18,665 nucleotides of DNA from CAYHZL01 sp964361075 (GTDB taxonomy: Bacteria; Bacteroidota; Ignavibacteria; UBA10030; UBA8401). Every line of letters starts with the position of its first letter. The first letter of the stretch is position 1. Location: NCBI GenBank assembly GCA_964361075.1, contig CAYHZL010000050.1:1-18665 (forward strand). The letters run 5' to 3'. A program made the translations under genes and the position numbers. Under the pieces are notes generated by a model, which had not been told where the DNA came from, did not search any database, and saw nothing but the letters and a program-made list of their open reading frames with translations. Positions 8,508 to 15,260 of the stretch are shown here, in pieces.

Positions 8508-8518
8508 GTTGAGTAGTT

Positions 8519-9580
8519 ATGAAAAATTTAACCATGAAAGTTTTACACATGTTGCACAACATTTTTTTAATTTCGGTGTTTGCTTCCTCAATTCTTTTTG
8601 CACAGTCAGTTCCATTTCAAACTGATGTGTCCGCTGTAGGAACGAGTGCTGCAACATTTCTTGAAATAGGCGTTGGTGCCCGCGCCATGGCAATGGGTGG
8701 AGCGTATGCTGCTGTTTCGAACGATGCAAGTGCGTTGTACTGGAATCCTGCCGGCATTGCGTGGGTGTCTAATCTTGAAATTGAAGCATCACACAATTCA
8801 TGGTTGCTTGAATCAAATCATGAATTTGTCGGAATAGCAATTCCAATTTCTTCGATCAGTTCTACAATAGGAATTAACTTTGTTACATTAGGATTTGGAG
8901 GACAGCCTGTTCGCACGGTGGATCGTCCCGAAGGCACTGGTGAAACGTATGATGCGCGCGATATGACAATCGGTATTAGTTTTGCGAAGGCGTTAACAGA
9001 TCGCTTCTCATTTGGTTTTACAGGAAAGTATATCAACCAGCGCATTTGGTTCGAATCCGGAAATGCTTTCGCACTCGATCTCGGAATTTTTTATGTAACA
9101 CCTGTTGAAGGACTTCGCCTTGGTGCAAGCATGAGTAATTTTGGAACATCGCTTCAATTCACAGGCAACAATCTCGCATCAACCGTCAGTCCGGATAAAA
9201 ATGTTCAAACATTCGATCGCGCTCCTGTTGAATATAAAAGTACGGCTGCACAACTACCGGTACTCTTTCGCGTGGGAATTGCGTACGAAGCAAAGCTTGA
9301 TGATCTCGGCAAGGCATTATTTTCGTTTGATGTGAACCATCCGAGCAACGCGAAAGAAAGTATTAACGCAGGATTTGAATATGGTTTTCAAAATATGTTC
9401 TATCTCCGAGCCGGCGTTCAAAATCTTTTTGAGAAAGATAAAATTGATGGTCTCACACTTGGCGGTGGTGTTGATTTGAGTGATATGCAATTAGGACTTG
9501 GCATCCGTGTAGATTATGCGTGGTCGGATTGGGGAATTTTAAAAGCTGCACAAAGATTATCAGTTGGTGTTGTGTTATGA
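8519..9580 (+). CDS. PorV/PorQ-family outer-membrane beta-barrel protein
   Basis: A 353-residue outer-membrane protein of the PorV/PorQ (UPF0164-related) family. The N-terminus carries a signal peptide (NIFLISVFASSILFAQS); an in-frame ATG at 8534 would shorten it by five residues. The diagnostic block at residues ~44-81 reads AATFLEIGVGARAMAMGGA ... NDASALYWNPAGIA and identifies the family. The rest alternates short aromatic/Gly-rich strands typical of a small FadL-like beta-barrel. In the T9SS of Porphyromonas, PorV shuttles cargo carrying C-terminal sorting domains from the translocon to the attachment complex, and PorQ is an outer-membrane T9SS-associated paralogue. Here the gene sits between two genes for T9SS-type proteins, so a dedicated shuttle role is plausible. 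Its stop overlaps the start of the next gene (ATGA), implying translational coupling to the chaperone. Family call firm; PorV versus PorQ function undecided. Confidence 0.92.
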   Translation: MKNLTMKVLHMLHNIFLISVFASSILFAQSVPFQTDVSAVGTSAATFLEIGVGARAMAMGGAYAAVSNDASALYWNPAGIAWVSNLEIEASHNSWLLESNHEFVGIAIPISSISSTIGINFVTLGFGGQPVRTVDRPEGTGETYDARDMTIGISFAKALTDRFSFGFTGKYINQRIWFESGNAFALDLGIFYVTPVEGLRLGASMSNFGTSLQFTGNNLASTVSPDKNVQTFDRAPVEYKSTAAQLPVLFRVGIAYEAKLDDLGKALFSFDVNHPSNAKESINAGFEYGFQNMFYLRAGVQNLFEKDKIDGLTLGGGVDLSDMQLGLGIRVDYAWSDWGILKAAQRLSVGVVL

Positions 9581-11079
9581 TTCAAAAAATAATTTCCATC
9601 TGGCAACAAAAAAAAACGAAACGAAATATTATTATTCTCGCTTCAGTTTCCGTCATTCTTTATTTGGTGATTGTTGTTGCTGTGAAAAGTTTGCATCCCG
9701 CAAATCCCGATGACATACCGGTTGCTGAAGTGGGAGATCGCGTTATCACGCTGCGGGATTTTCGAATGAATTATGAATTTGGATTTCCATCTCTCAAAGT
9801 TGGAAAGGAATTATTCGAGCGGCGACGTTCATATTTAAACGCTATGGTAAATGAAATGCTTCTCGCAAACGAAGGATATCGGCTGGGACTCGACAAACAT
9901 CAACGTGTGGAAGATAACGACCGCGACATGGTTACTGATCTTTTAACCGATGCGCTCATTCAAAATGAAATTGTTGAGAAGACAACAGTTTCGGACAATG
10001 AAATTCGCGATGCAATTAATAAATCGAAAGTACAAATTAAAATCCGGTACTGGGGAGAACCGACAAAAGAAGGTGCGGAAGCGGCGCGTGCTTCAATGCT
10101 TTCACGAGGGTATGCAAAAGCTCTCGATAGTATTCTTTCTGTTCACAAAGATGTTCCTCTTATTCCCTCTATGCTCGAATCGGATTATTTGAATGCATTT
10201 GAAGTTGATCCGACGGTGATTAATGCGCTGAAGGATATTCAGCTTGGCGGCATCTCACAACCCGTGCAAGTGAAAGATGGATTTTATGTATTTCAACTTG
10301 TTGATATCCGCCGAAAAGGAATTATGGAACATGAATATGTCTCACAATATTCTACCATGAAAAAAGTTCTCCTCAATCTTAAGTACGATGAAGGTATTAC
10401 AAAATTTGTTGGCGAATACATGACTCCACAACACGTTGTTACGAAAGGTGAAGCGTTCTGGAAACTTTCCGAGGCAATGGCAGAATGGATTGAAAAAAAA
10501 GATTTTGAACGAATGTCTCTGCGCGATGCTGTGAAGAATGCTTCTATTGATCAAAAAAGATATGCAGAGTTACAAGCGATGTGGGATCAACCAATGGTAA
10601 CTTATGCGCAAGGCCGTTACACGGTCGGAGAATTTTTGGATATTTTTAAACCGTCGTTGCGTGATATGAATCCTTCGAATATGGAATTACTGCGAAAGTT
10701 GACGAACCAACAAGTGGCACTCACCATTCGCAATCAACTGCTCGCCAAGGAAGCACAGCGTCGAGGGCTTGATAAACTTCCTTCGGTGAAACATGAACGC
10801 CAGATTTGGCGCGACAAATCGGTGTACGAAGAAATGCGGCAAATGTATGTCGGTGATCTCCGTTTAGAAAAAAATTCAGCAAAAACAATTAAAGAAATTC
10901 TCACTCGTAAAGCGGATTCGTTACGTACACGCTACCATGTTTCTATCAATTACAAAATTATTGATACGTTAAATATTCCAGAATCGAACGCCTCGCGTTG
11001 GATGGGAATGCAACTCTTCAAATCAGGCAGCAAGAAAATTGCGATTCCAATGACAGATGGTTTGTGGGGAAAGTTATGA
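9577..11079 (+). CDS. membrane-anchored SurA/parvulin-like periplasmic chaperone
   Basis: A 500-residue protein starting at the ATG that overlaps the PorV-like stop (ATGA); the open frame extends to 9520 inside the previous gene but coupling favours 9577. Residues ~17-36 form one transmembrane helix (NIIILASVSVILYLVIVVAV) after a basic cytoplasmic tail, so the body is periplasmic. Then comes a SurA-N-like segment (VAEVGDRVITLRDFRMNYEF; RRSYLNAMVNEMLLANEGYRLGL), and a rotamase-like region (~150-250) ending in GGISQPVQVKDGFYVFQLVDIR, the usual parvulin tail. The front of that domain lacks the normal HILV and GGxLG signatures, so isomerase activity is doubtful and chaperoning is more likely. The C-terminal half repeats a SurA-N-like helical pattern (YTVGEFLDIF; TNQQVALTIRNQLLAKEAQRRGL). 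The probable job is to escort outer-membrane or T9SS clients encoded by its neighbours. PpiD/SurA-type membership is likely; exact orthology is not claimed. Confidence 0.82.
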   Translation: MIQKIISIWQQKKTKRNIIILASVSVILYLVIVVAVKSLHPANPDDIPVAEVGDRVITLRDFRMNYEFGFPSLKVGKELFERRRSYLNAMVNEMLLANEGYRLGLDKHQRVEDNDRDMVTDLLTDALIQNEIVEKTTVSDNEIRDAINKSKVQIKIRYWGEPTKEGAEAARASMLSRGYAKALDSILSVHKDVPLIPSMLESDYLNAFEVDPTVINALKDIQLGGISQPVQVKDGFYVFQLVDIRRKGIMEHEYVSQYSTMKKVLLNLKYDEGITKFVGEYMTPQHVVTKGEAFWKLSEAMAEWIEKKDFERMSLRDAVKNASIDQKRYAELQAMWDQPMVTYAQGRYTVGEFLDIFKPSLRDMNPSNMELLRKLTNQQVALTIRNQLLAKEAQRRGLDKLPSVKHERQIWRDKSVYEEMRQMYVGDLRLEKNSAKTIKEILTRKADSLRTRYHVSINYKIIDTLNIPESNASRWMGMQLFKSGSKKIAIPMTDGLWGKL

Positions 11080-11177
11080 AGAATATTTATAGCGCAAAGT
11101 TTTCGTTGTATAAAATTTTACATTTAAACATTCAAAAAATAATTACTTCTATTTATAGAAAGGAAAAACAGACATGA
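11076..11177 (+). CDS. possible 33-residue coupling ORF (bridging small ORF)
   Basis: An ATG at 11076 overlaps the chaperone stop (ATGA). The frame runs 33 codons without a stop and ends in TGA at 11175-11177, overlapping the ATG of the next gene (11174). The predicted peptide begins MKNIYSAKFSLYKIL and ends YRKEKQT; it is Lys/Ile-rich with no recognisable domain. It could be a translated spacer that couples expression of the LamG protein to the upstream pair, or chance in AT-rich DNA. Too short to show coding bias. Confidence 0.3.
   Translation: MKNIYSAKFSLYKILHLNIQKIITSIYRKEKQT
11157..11165 (+). promoter_or_regulatory. Shine-Dalgarno-like site for the LamG/T9SS gene
   Basis: AGAAAGGAA, with its AGGA core ending 9 nt before the ATG at 11174, is the clearest ribosome-binding sequence in the window and supports that start. 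Most other genes here have no comparable purine tract. Confidence 0.55.
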
Positions 11178-13669
11178 AAAATCTATTTCGATTGTTAGCT
11201 TCTGTTCTACTCGGAGTAAGCGTGGTTGTTAGTCAGGCACTGACTAATTTTCCAACGAACGGTAGAGTAGGGCTTTGGAAATTTGACGATGGTGCAAATC
11301 TTGGCAAAGCAGATGTTGGTAACGCGCTGCTTATGAAACACACAAGCAATGCAGCAAATGGTGTGAACAAGTTTGTTGCTATTACAGGACCCCAAACTGG
11401 AGATGGTGCAGTAACGGTTGGATTGGGAAGTTATTTCGAATGCACGCCGGATTTATTACCAAACGGTGCTGATACTGCCAAGAATGTGAACCGATATACC
11501 ATTGCGATGGATATACGATTTCCAAAAAAAGAATGGCATGCTATGTTCAAGTTTGATCCGGCAACAACTCCAGTCGGTACAGAATATAAATTTACAAATG
11601 ATGCAGATATTTTTTACGCTAATAGCACAAACAATGGAGCAATTAGTGCACTTGGTACTGCACAATCAGGATATACATATGACACAACGGGACTCAATCA
11701 GTGGTACCGACTTGTTGTTACAGCAGATCTTGGTCAAAAAGATTACAAAATTTTTCTTGACGGCCAACTTGCTCTACAAGGAAAAACGTCCGGAATGTCA
11801 CTAGACAACCGATATTCAATTCGCTCTATTGATGGTTTAAATAAATTAATTTTCTTTGGTGATGATGATGGCGATGATGGAGAAATGGATGTTGCATTTA
11901 TCGCATTGTATAACCGACCAATTAGTCCAGACACTGTTGCATTGATGGGTGGGTTTGGTCATGCGATCAGAAATTTAGCTCCGATTGCTCAGTGGGATTT
12001 TGAAGATAATGGTTCACCGTTGAAAGCCACCACTGGAACCAATCTTTCGATTGTCGGAAAAGATTCTTCCGTTGCCGGACCAAAAGATATAGACAAAGCT
12101 CGCGCCATTGGTAATGGCAGCTACTATGTCGCCAAATCAACTATTTATCCGAATGGAAACGTAGGCGCAGCAAGATCAAATCTGTATGCAATTAAAATAG
12201 ATTTCCGCGTAAAATCATTTTCAGCAGTGCATCCATTATTTCAGACAGATACCACCAATGCAAATTCTTCCGAGTTGTACGTTTCAAATACTGGTACTAT
12301 AGGAAATAAAGAAATCGGATATTCTACCGATGCCATTGCGACCGGAAAATGGCAACGTTTGGTTATCAATGCTAATCTGAATAAATTTTTTGATCTTTGG
12401 CTTGACGGCAAACGCTTAAAGCAAGCTGGTTCTCAGACAATTGATGGGAGGTATTCTCTATCTTCGATAGGTTCTATTAAATCTCTTTTACTTTTTGCTG
12501 ATAGTGCAGCGTATGCTGGAAGCTATATTGATGTTGCTAGTATTTCTTTGTGGAATCGTGCGTTGGATAGTGCACAAATATTTACGCTTGGTGTTGTTCC
12601 TATTGCTGCGGTTGATACATCTCGCGATAAGAATGCTGGATATGCAATATACACCGATGGAACAAGTAGTAATCCTTATGTGAGAATAGATTCACATGCA
12701 GATTTTAAATTTGATTCAACAAAAGCATTCAGCATTGAAGTGTGGACAAAAGCGAATCAGGCATGGTCTGGCGATCCGGCAATCATCAGCAACAAGGATT
12801 GGGGTTCAGGCAATAACGTAGGCTGGGCAATTGTTGCCGATGCAGGAAGAAAAAATACTTTTAAATTCAATATTGCTGACGAATTCAGAAATAGAACAGA
12901 TATAAATTTCGATAGCGATTCTTCAGCGTATCTTGGTGACAACAAATGGCATCACATTGTAATAACAGTCAATCGCAAAGATACAATTGCCAAAGCATAT
13001 ATTGATGGCAAATTATTGCGCACTGTTTCGGTGGCCGCTCTTCATGGTTCTGTAGATCATCCAACATATCCAATTTGTTTAGCGCAGGATGGTACAACAA
13101 AATATTCTTACGGATATAATTATGGCGGATATATTGATGAAGTTCGTATTTGGAAAGGTGTCGCTCTTGATTCGACAACGATTCAAACCTGGCGCACAAA
13201 AACAGTAACATCGGCTCATCCTAATTGGAGCAACCTTGTCGGTTACTGGAATTTTGATGAAGGCACCGGAACTTCGTCTGTGGATAAAAGTGGTAAGAAC
13301 CACACTGCACTTTTAGTTAATAATGTTGAGTGGAGAACATCACAAGCCGCACTTCCAGTTGCACAAACAAAGCAAAGTGTACCGGCTAACTATGAACTTG
13401 CCAATGCATATCCAAATCCGTTTAACCCTTCCACAGTTATCAGTTATCAATTACCAGTAGCCAGTAAAGTCGGTTTAAGAATTTACGATTTGCTCGGTCG
13501 CGAAGTTGCAACACTCGTGAATGAAGAACAACCAGCCGGCACACACAATTTTCAATTTTCAATTCTTAATTATCAATTGAGCAGTGGTGTTTATTTCTAC
13601 CGTATTGATGTTACCGGATCGAACAACGAACATTTTACCGATACTAAAAAACTAATGCTGGTGAAATAG
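11174..13669 (+). CDS. secreted LamG-repeat protein with T9SS type A sorting domain
   Basis: An 831-residue exported protein. A signal peptide (MKNLFRLLASVLLGVSVVVSQA) is followed by two homologous concanavalin/LamG-like units, ~30-260 (GLWKFDDGANLGKADVGNAL ... YRLVVTADLGQKDYKIFLDGQ ... IALYNRPIS) and ~265-475 (QWDFEDNGSP ... WQRLVINANLNKFFDLWLDGK ... ISLWNRALD). A third, distinct LamG_3-like domain spans ~480-725 (DSTKAFSIEVWTKANQAW ... KWHHIVITVNRKDTIAKAYIDGK ... GYIDEVRIWKGVALD). The C-terminal ~86 residues from Y746 form a classic T9SS sorting domain (YPNPFNPST, YDLLGREVATLVNEEQPAG, SSGVYFYRIDV). No catalytic domain is present, so it is likely a surface adhesin or carbohydrate-binding protein secreted by T9SS. 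Two heptamer repeat tracts are embedded in the sorting-domain coding sequence. It is the last gene of the envelope block and is followed by a strong terminator. Confidence 0.92.
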   Translation: MKNLFRLLASVLLGVSVVVSQALTNFPTNGRVGLWKFDDGANLGKADVGNALLMKHTSNAANGVNKFVAITGPQTGDGAVTVGLGSYFECTPDLLPNGADTAKNVNRYTIAMDIRFPKKEWHAMFKFDPATTPVGTEYKFTNDADIFYANSTNNGAISALGTAQSGYTYDTTGLNQWYRLVVTADLGQKDYKIFLDGQLALQGKTSGMSLDNRYSIRSIDGLNKLIFFGDDDGDDGEMDVAFIALYNRPISPDTVALMGGFGHAIRNLAPIAQWDFEDNGSPLKATTGTNLSIVGKDSSVAGPKDIDKARAIGNGSYYVAKSTIYPNGNVGAARSNLYAIKIDFRVKSFSAVHPLFQTDTTNANSSELYVSNTGTIGNKEIGYSTDAIATGKWQRLVINANLNKFFDLWLDGKRLKQAGSQTIDGRYSLSSIGSIKSLLLFADSAAYAGSYIDVASISLWNRALDSAQIFTLGVVPIAAVDTSRDKNAGYAIYTDGTSSNPYVRIDSHADFKFDSTKAFSIEVWTKANQAWSGDPAIISNKDWGSGNNVGWAIVADAGRKNTFKFNIADEFRNRTDINFDSDSSAYLGDNKWHHIVITVNRKDTIAKAYIDGKLLRTVSVAALHGSVDHPTYPICLAQDGTTKYSYGYNYGGYIDEVRIWKGVALDSTTIQTWRTKTVTSAHPNWSNLVGYWNFDEGTGTSSVDKSGKNHTALLVNNVEWRTSQAALPVAQTKQSVPANYELANAYPNPFNPSTVISYQLPVASKVGLRIYDLLGREVATLVNEEQPAGTHNFQFSILNYQLSSGVYFYRIDVTGSNNEHFTDTKKLMLVK
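13434..13468 (+). repeat. in-frame heptamer array 1 within the T9SS domain
   Basis: Five contiguous 7-bp units, CAGTTAT, CAGTTAT, CAATTAC, CAGTAGC, CAGTAAA, each start with CA and are related by one to a few changes. They encode the TVISYQLPVASKV part of the sorting domain. A 7-bp period cycles through all three frames, so the repeat is not explained by a repeating peptide. Confidence 0.65.
13546..13580 (+). repeat. in-frame heptamer array 2 within the T9SS domain
   Basis: Five contiguous 7-bp units, CAATTTT, CAATTTT, CAATTCT, TAATTAT, CAATTGA, encode the NFQFSILNYQLS stretch. Typical domains of this kind have a short DASGLSSG-like link here, so the array probably replaced or lengthened a loop. 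Same period and same length (35 bp) as array 1. Confidence 0.65.
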
Positions 13670-13695
13670 TCTCATTTTTTTTGAAGGCGGTATTG

Positions 13696-13733
13696 CGGTC
13701 GCCTTAATAATGGGCGACCGTTTTATTTTATTT
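13696..13733 (+). terminator. rho-independent terminator after the LamG/T9SS gene
   Basis: A perfect 8-bp stem CGGTCGCC / GGCGACCG with a 9-nt loop is followed immediately by TTTTATTTTATTT. It starts 27 nt after the stop and marks the end of the envelope block. Confidence 0.85.
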
Positions 13734-13743
13734 GGGTAAATAC

Positions 13744-13793
13744 CCCGACGTCACAAAGTGATCTGGCGAAGCCATCACTTCGTGACCTTCGGG
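13744..13793. repeat. long palindromic repeat (GTCACnAAGTGAT type)
   Basis: GTCACAAAGTGAT (13750-13762) pairs with ATCACTTCGTGAC (13774-13786) at 12 of 13 positions. The loop carries a further GGC-GAA-GCC mini-stem, and an outer CCCGA (13744-13748) / TCGGG (13789-13793) extends the fold. It is part of a run of palindromes between the terminator and the permease gene; probably a dispersed non-coding repeat. Confidence 0.65.
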
Positions 13794-13802
13794 ACTTGCG
13801 TC

Positions 13803-13859
13803 GTCATTCCGGCGAAAGCCGGAATCCACAAAATGGATGCCAGCGTACGCTGGCATGAC
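13803..13859. repeat. nested palindromic repeat (GTCATTCCGGC...GCTGGCATGAC type)
   Basis: An outer GTCAT/ATGAC pair encloses hairpin ATTCCGGC-GAAA-GCCGGAAT (13806-13825) and the perfect 18-bp palindrome TGCCAGCG-TA-CGCTGGCA (13838-13855). An ATCCA/TGGAT pair lies between them. This is the widespread intergenic element whose spurious translation reads VIPAKAGIH, and that peptide appears in the upstream extension of the permease frame. It is non-coding repeat DNA. Confidence 0.8.
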
Positions 13860-13864
13860 AAATA

Positions 13865-13884
13865 CTCCGCAGCTTGCTGTGGAG
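13865..13884. repeat. short hairpin CTCCGCAGC/GCTGTGGAG
   Basis: A 9-bp stem with one G-T position and a 2-nt central TT directly follows the preceding palindrome. It is the last of the hairpins in this gap, ~35-50 nt ahead of the likely permease starts. Confidence 0.5.
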
Positions 13885-13934
13885 ATAATTTATTTTTTTT
13901 ACTTTACAAACACACTTTGACAAATATAAATTTA

Positions 13935-15260
13935 GTGAGCACTGATCATAATAATACAGGTTTAAAAAAAGCACTCACCCCACTTATGCTATGGGGTTTA
14001 GGAGTAGGGTATGTTATTTCAGGTATGTATTGCGGTTGGAATCTTGGATTGAATGAAGGCGGCACATTAGGCTTAGCAATAGCAACATTATTCATCATCG
14101 TTTTATATGTAACATTTAGTTTTTCTTATGCCGAGTTAGCCTGTGCTATTCCAAAAGCCGGAGGTGTTTTTGATTATGCCTCTCGAGCGTTAGGAAAAGA
14201 TATAGGTTTCATTGCAGGCATGGCGCAAAACATTGAATTTATTTTTGCACCACCAGCCATAGCATTTGCAATCGGCGCATACTTCAATTTGTTTTTTCCT
14301 CAGTTAAATATTGTTTTCATTTCAATTGTAGCGTACTTTTTATTTACCGCATTAAACATCTATGGTGTGAAAGCTGCTGCAAAGTTTGAATTTATTATCA
14401 CAATATTAGCTGTAGGCGAGTTATTTGTGTTTTCAGCAGTCACACTGCCTCATTTCCAATTTAGCAACTTAACTAAAAATGCACTGCCGAATGGGTGGTC
14501 GGGTGTTTTTGCTGCCATACCTTTTGCAATATGGTTCTTTTTGGGTATTGAAGGTATTGCCAATGTTGCCGAAGAAACTATTCATCCGCAAAAAAATATT
14601 TCACGAGCGTTTGGTTCGACAATATTTACATTGGTCATCTTGTGTGTATTAACCTTCGCGTCTGCAATTGGAGTAAACGGTTGGGAGACTATTGTTTTTA
14701 ATGAACAAGGATTAATATCAGATTCACCACTTCCTTTGGCGATGAGTAAGATTGTTGGAAGCAACAGTTTTTTATTTCATATACTAATAACTGTTGGTTT
14801 GTTCGGGCTTGTTGCCTCTTTTAATGGTTTGCTGTTAGCAGCAGGTCGTTCTTCCTTCGAGTTCGGAAGAGTAGGTTTTGCTCCGAGCTTTATAGGTAAA
14901 GTACATCCTAAATTTAAAACTCCAGCAAATGCATTGTTTGTAAATATGTGTATCGGCAGCATTGCTTTACTTACCAATAAAACCGGTGAAATTATTACCA
15001 TTGCCGTATTTGGGGCATTGAGCCTTTATTCTATTTCAATGATTTCATTATTAGTACTCAGAAAAAATGAGCCGGAACTCAACCGGCCGTACAAGGTTCC
15101 TTTATATCCTGTAACTCCAATTATCGCTTTAATAATTTCATTAGTTTCAATAATTTTCATAACTTATTTTGATTTTAAGATCGCTTTGATTTATATCATA
15201 TTAATTGCAGTTGCATATTTAGGATTCAAATTATTTTATAAAAAAAAATATTTCCTATGA
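13935..15260 (+). CDS. eat: ethanolamine permease-family (APC superfamily) transporter
   Basis: A ~441-residue cytoplasmic-membrane amino acid/polyamine/organocation permease. Stretches such as LTPLMLWGLGVGYVISG, FSYAELACAIPKAGGVFDYA, IEFIFAPPAIAFAIGAY, ALNIYGVKAAAKFE and IPFAIWFFLGIEGIANVAEE match the ethanolamine permease (Eat) family as I know it. About twelve hydrophobic segments are visible. The open frame reaches back to 13758 but its first ~50 codons are translated repeat DNA, so I place the start at the GTG at 13935; a TTG at 13917 is the alternative. Neither has a clear ribosome-binding site. The stop overlaps the start of the glutamine-synthetase-like gene (ATGA), tying it to amine gamma-glutamylation. 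Its job is probably proton-coupled import of ethanolamine or a similar amino alcohol. The family is secure; the substrate is inferred from family and neighbours. Confidence 0.85.
   Translation: MSTDHNNTGLKKALTPLMLWGLGVGYVISGMYCGWNLGLNEGGTLGLAIATLFIIVLYVTFSFSYAELACAIPKAGGVFDYASRALGKDIGFIAGMAQNIEFIFAPPAIAFAIGAYFNLFFPQLNIVFISIVAYFLFTALNIYGVKAAAKFEFIITILAVGELFVFSAVTLPHFQFSNLTKNALPNGWSGVFAAIPFAIWFFLGIEGIANVAEETIHPQKNISRAFGSTIFTLVILCVLTFASAIGVNGWETIVFNEQGLISDSPLPLAMSKIVGSNSFLFHILITVGLFGLVASFNGLLLAAGRSSFEFGRVGFAPSFIGKVHPKFKTPANALFVNMCIGSIALLTNKTGEIITIAVFGALSLYSISMISLLVLRKNEPELNRPYKVPLYPVTPIIALIISLVSIIFITYFDFKIALIYIILIAVAYLGFKLFYKKKYFL

Larger units (their letters stand above)
8262..8518. other. repeat-filled intergenic region
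   Basis: The 257-nt gap between the Ca-loop protein and the PorV-like gene has no gene. From left to right it holds a weak terminator-like hairpin, a nested G/C-rich palindromic element (8360-8438), and a dyad GTGGAAAA...TTTTCCAC (8452-8507) around a TTCGCCGCGGCGAA palindrome. The 8301-8507 minus-strand open frame is a by-product of the repeat. Confidence 0.7.

Noticed and set aside
13758..13934. N-terminal extension of the permease frame to a GTG at 13758.
   Set aside because: The extension translates palindromic repeat DNA (VIPAKAGIH signature) and adds residues foreign to the permease family, whose conserved start is LKKALTPLMLWG.
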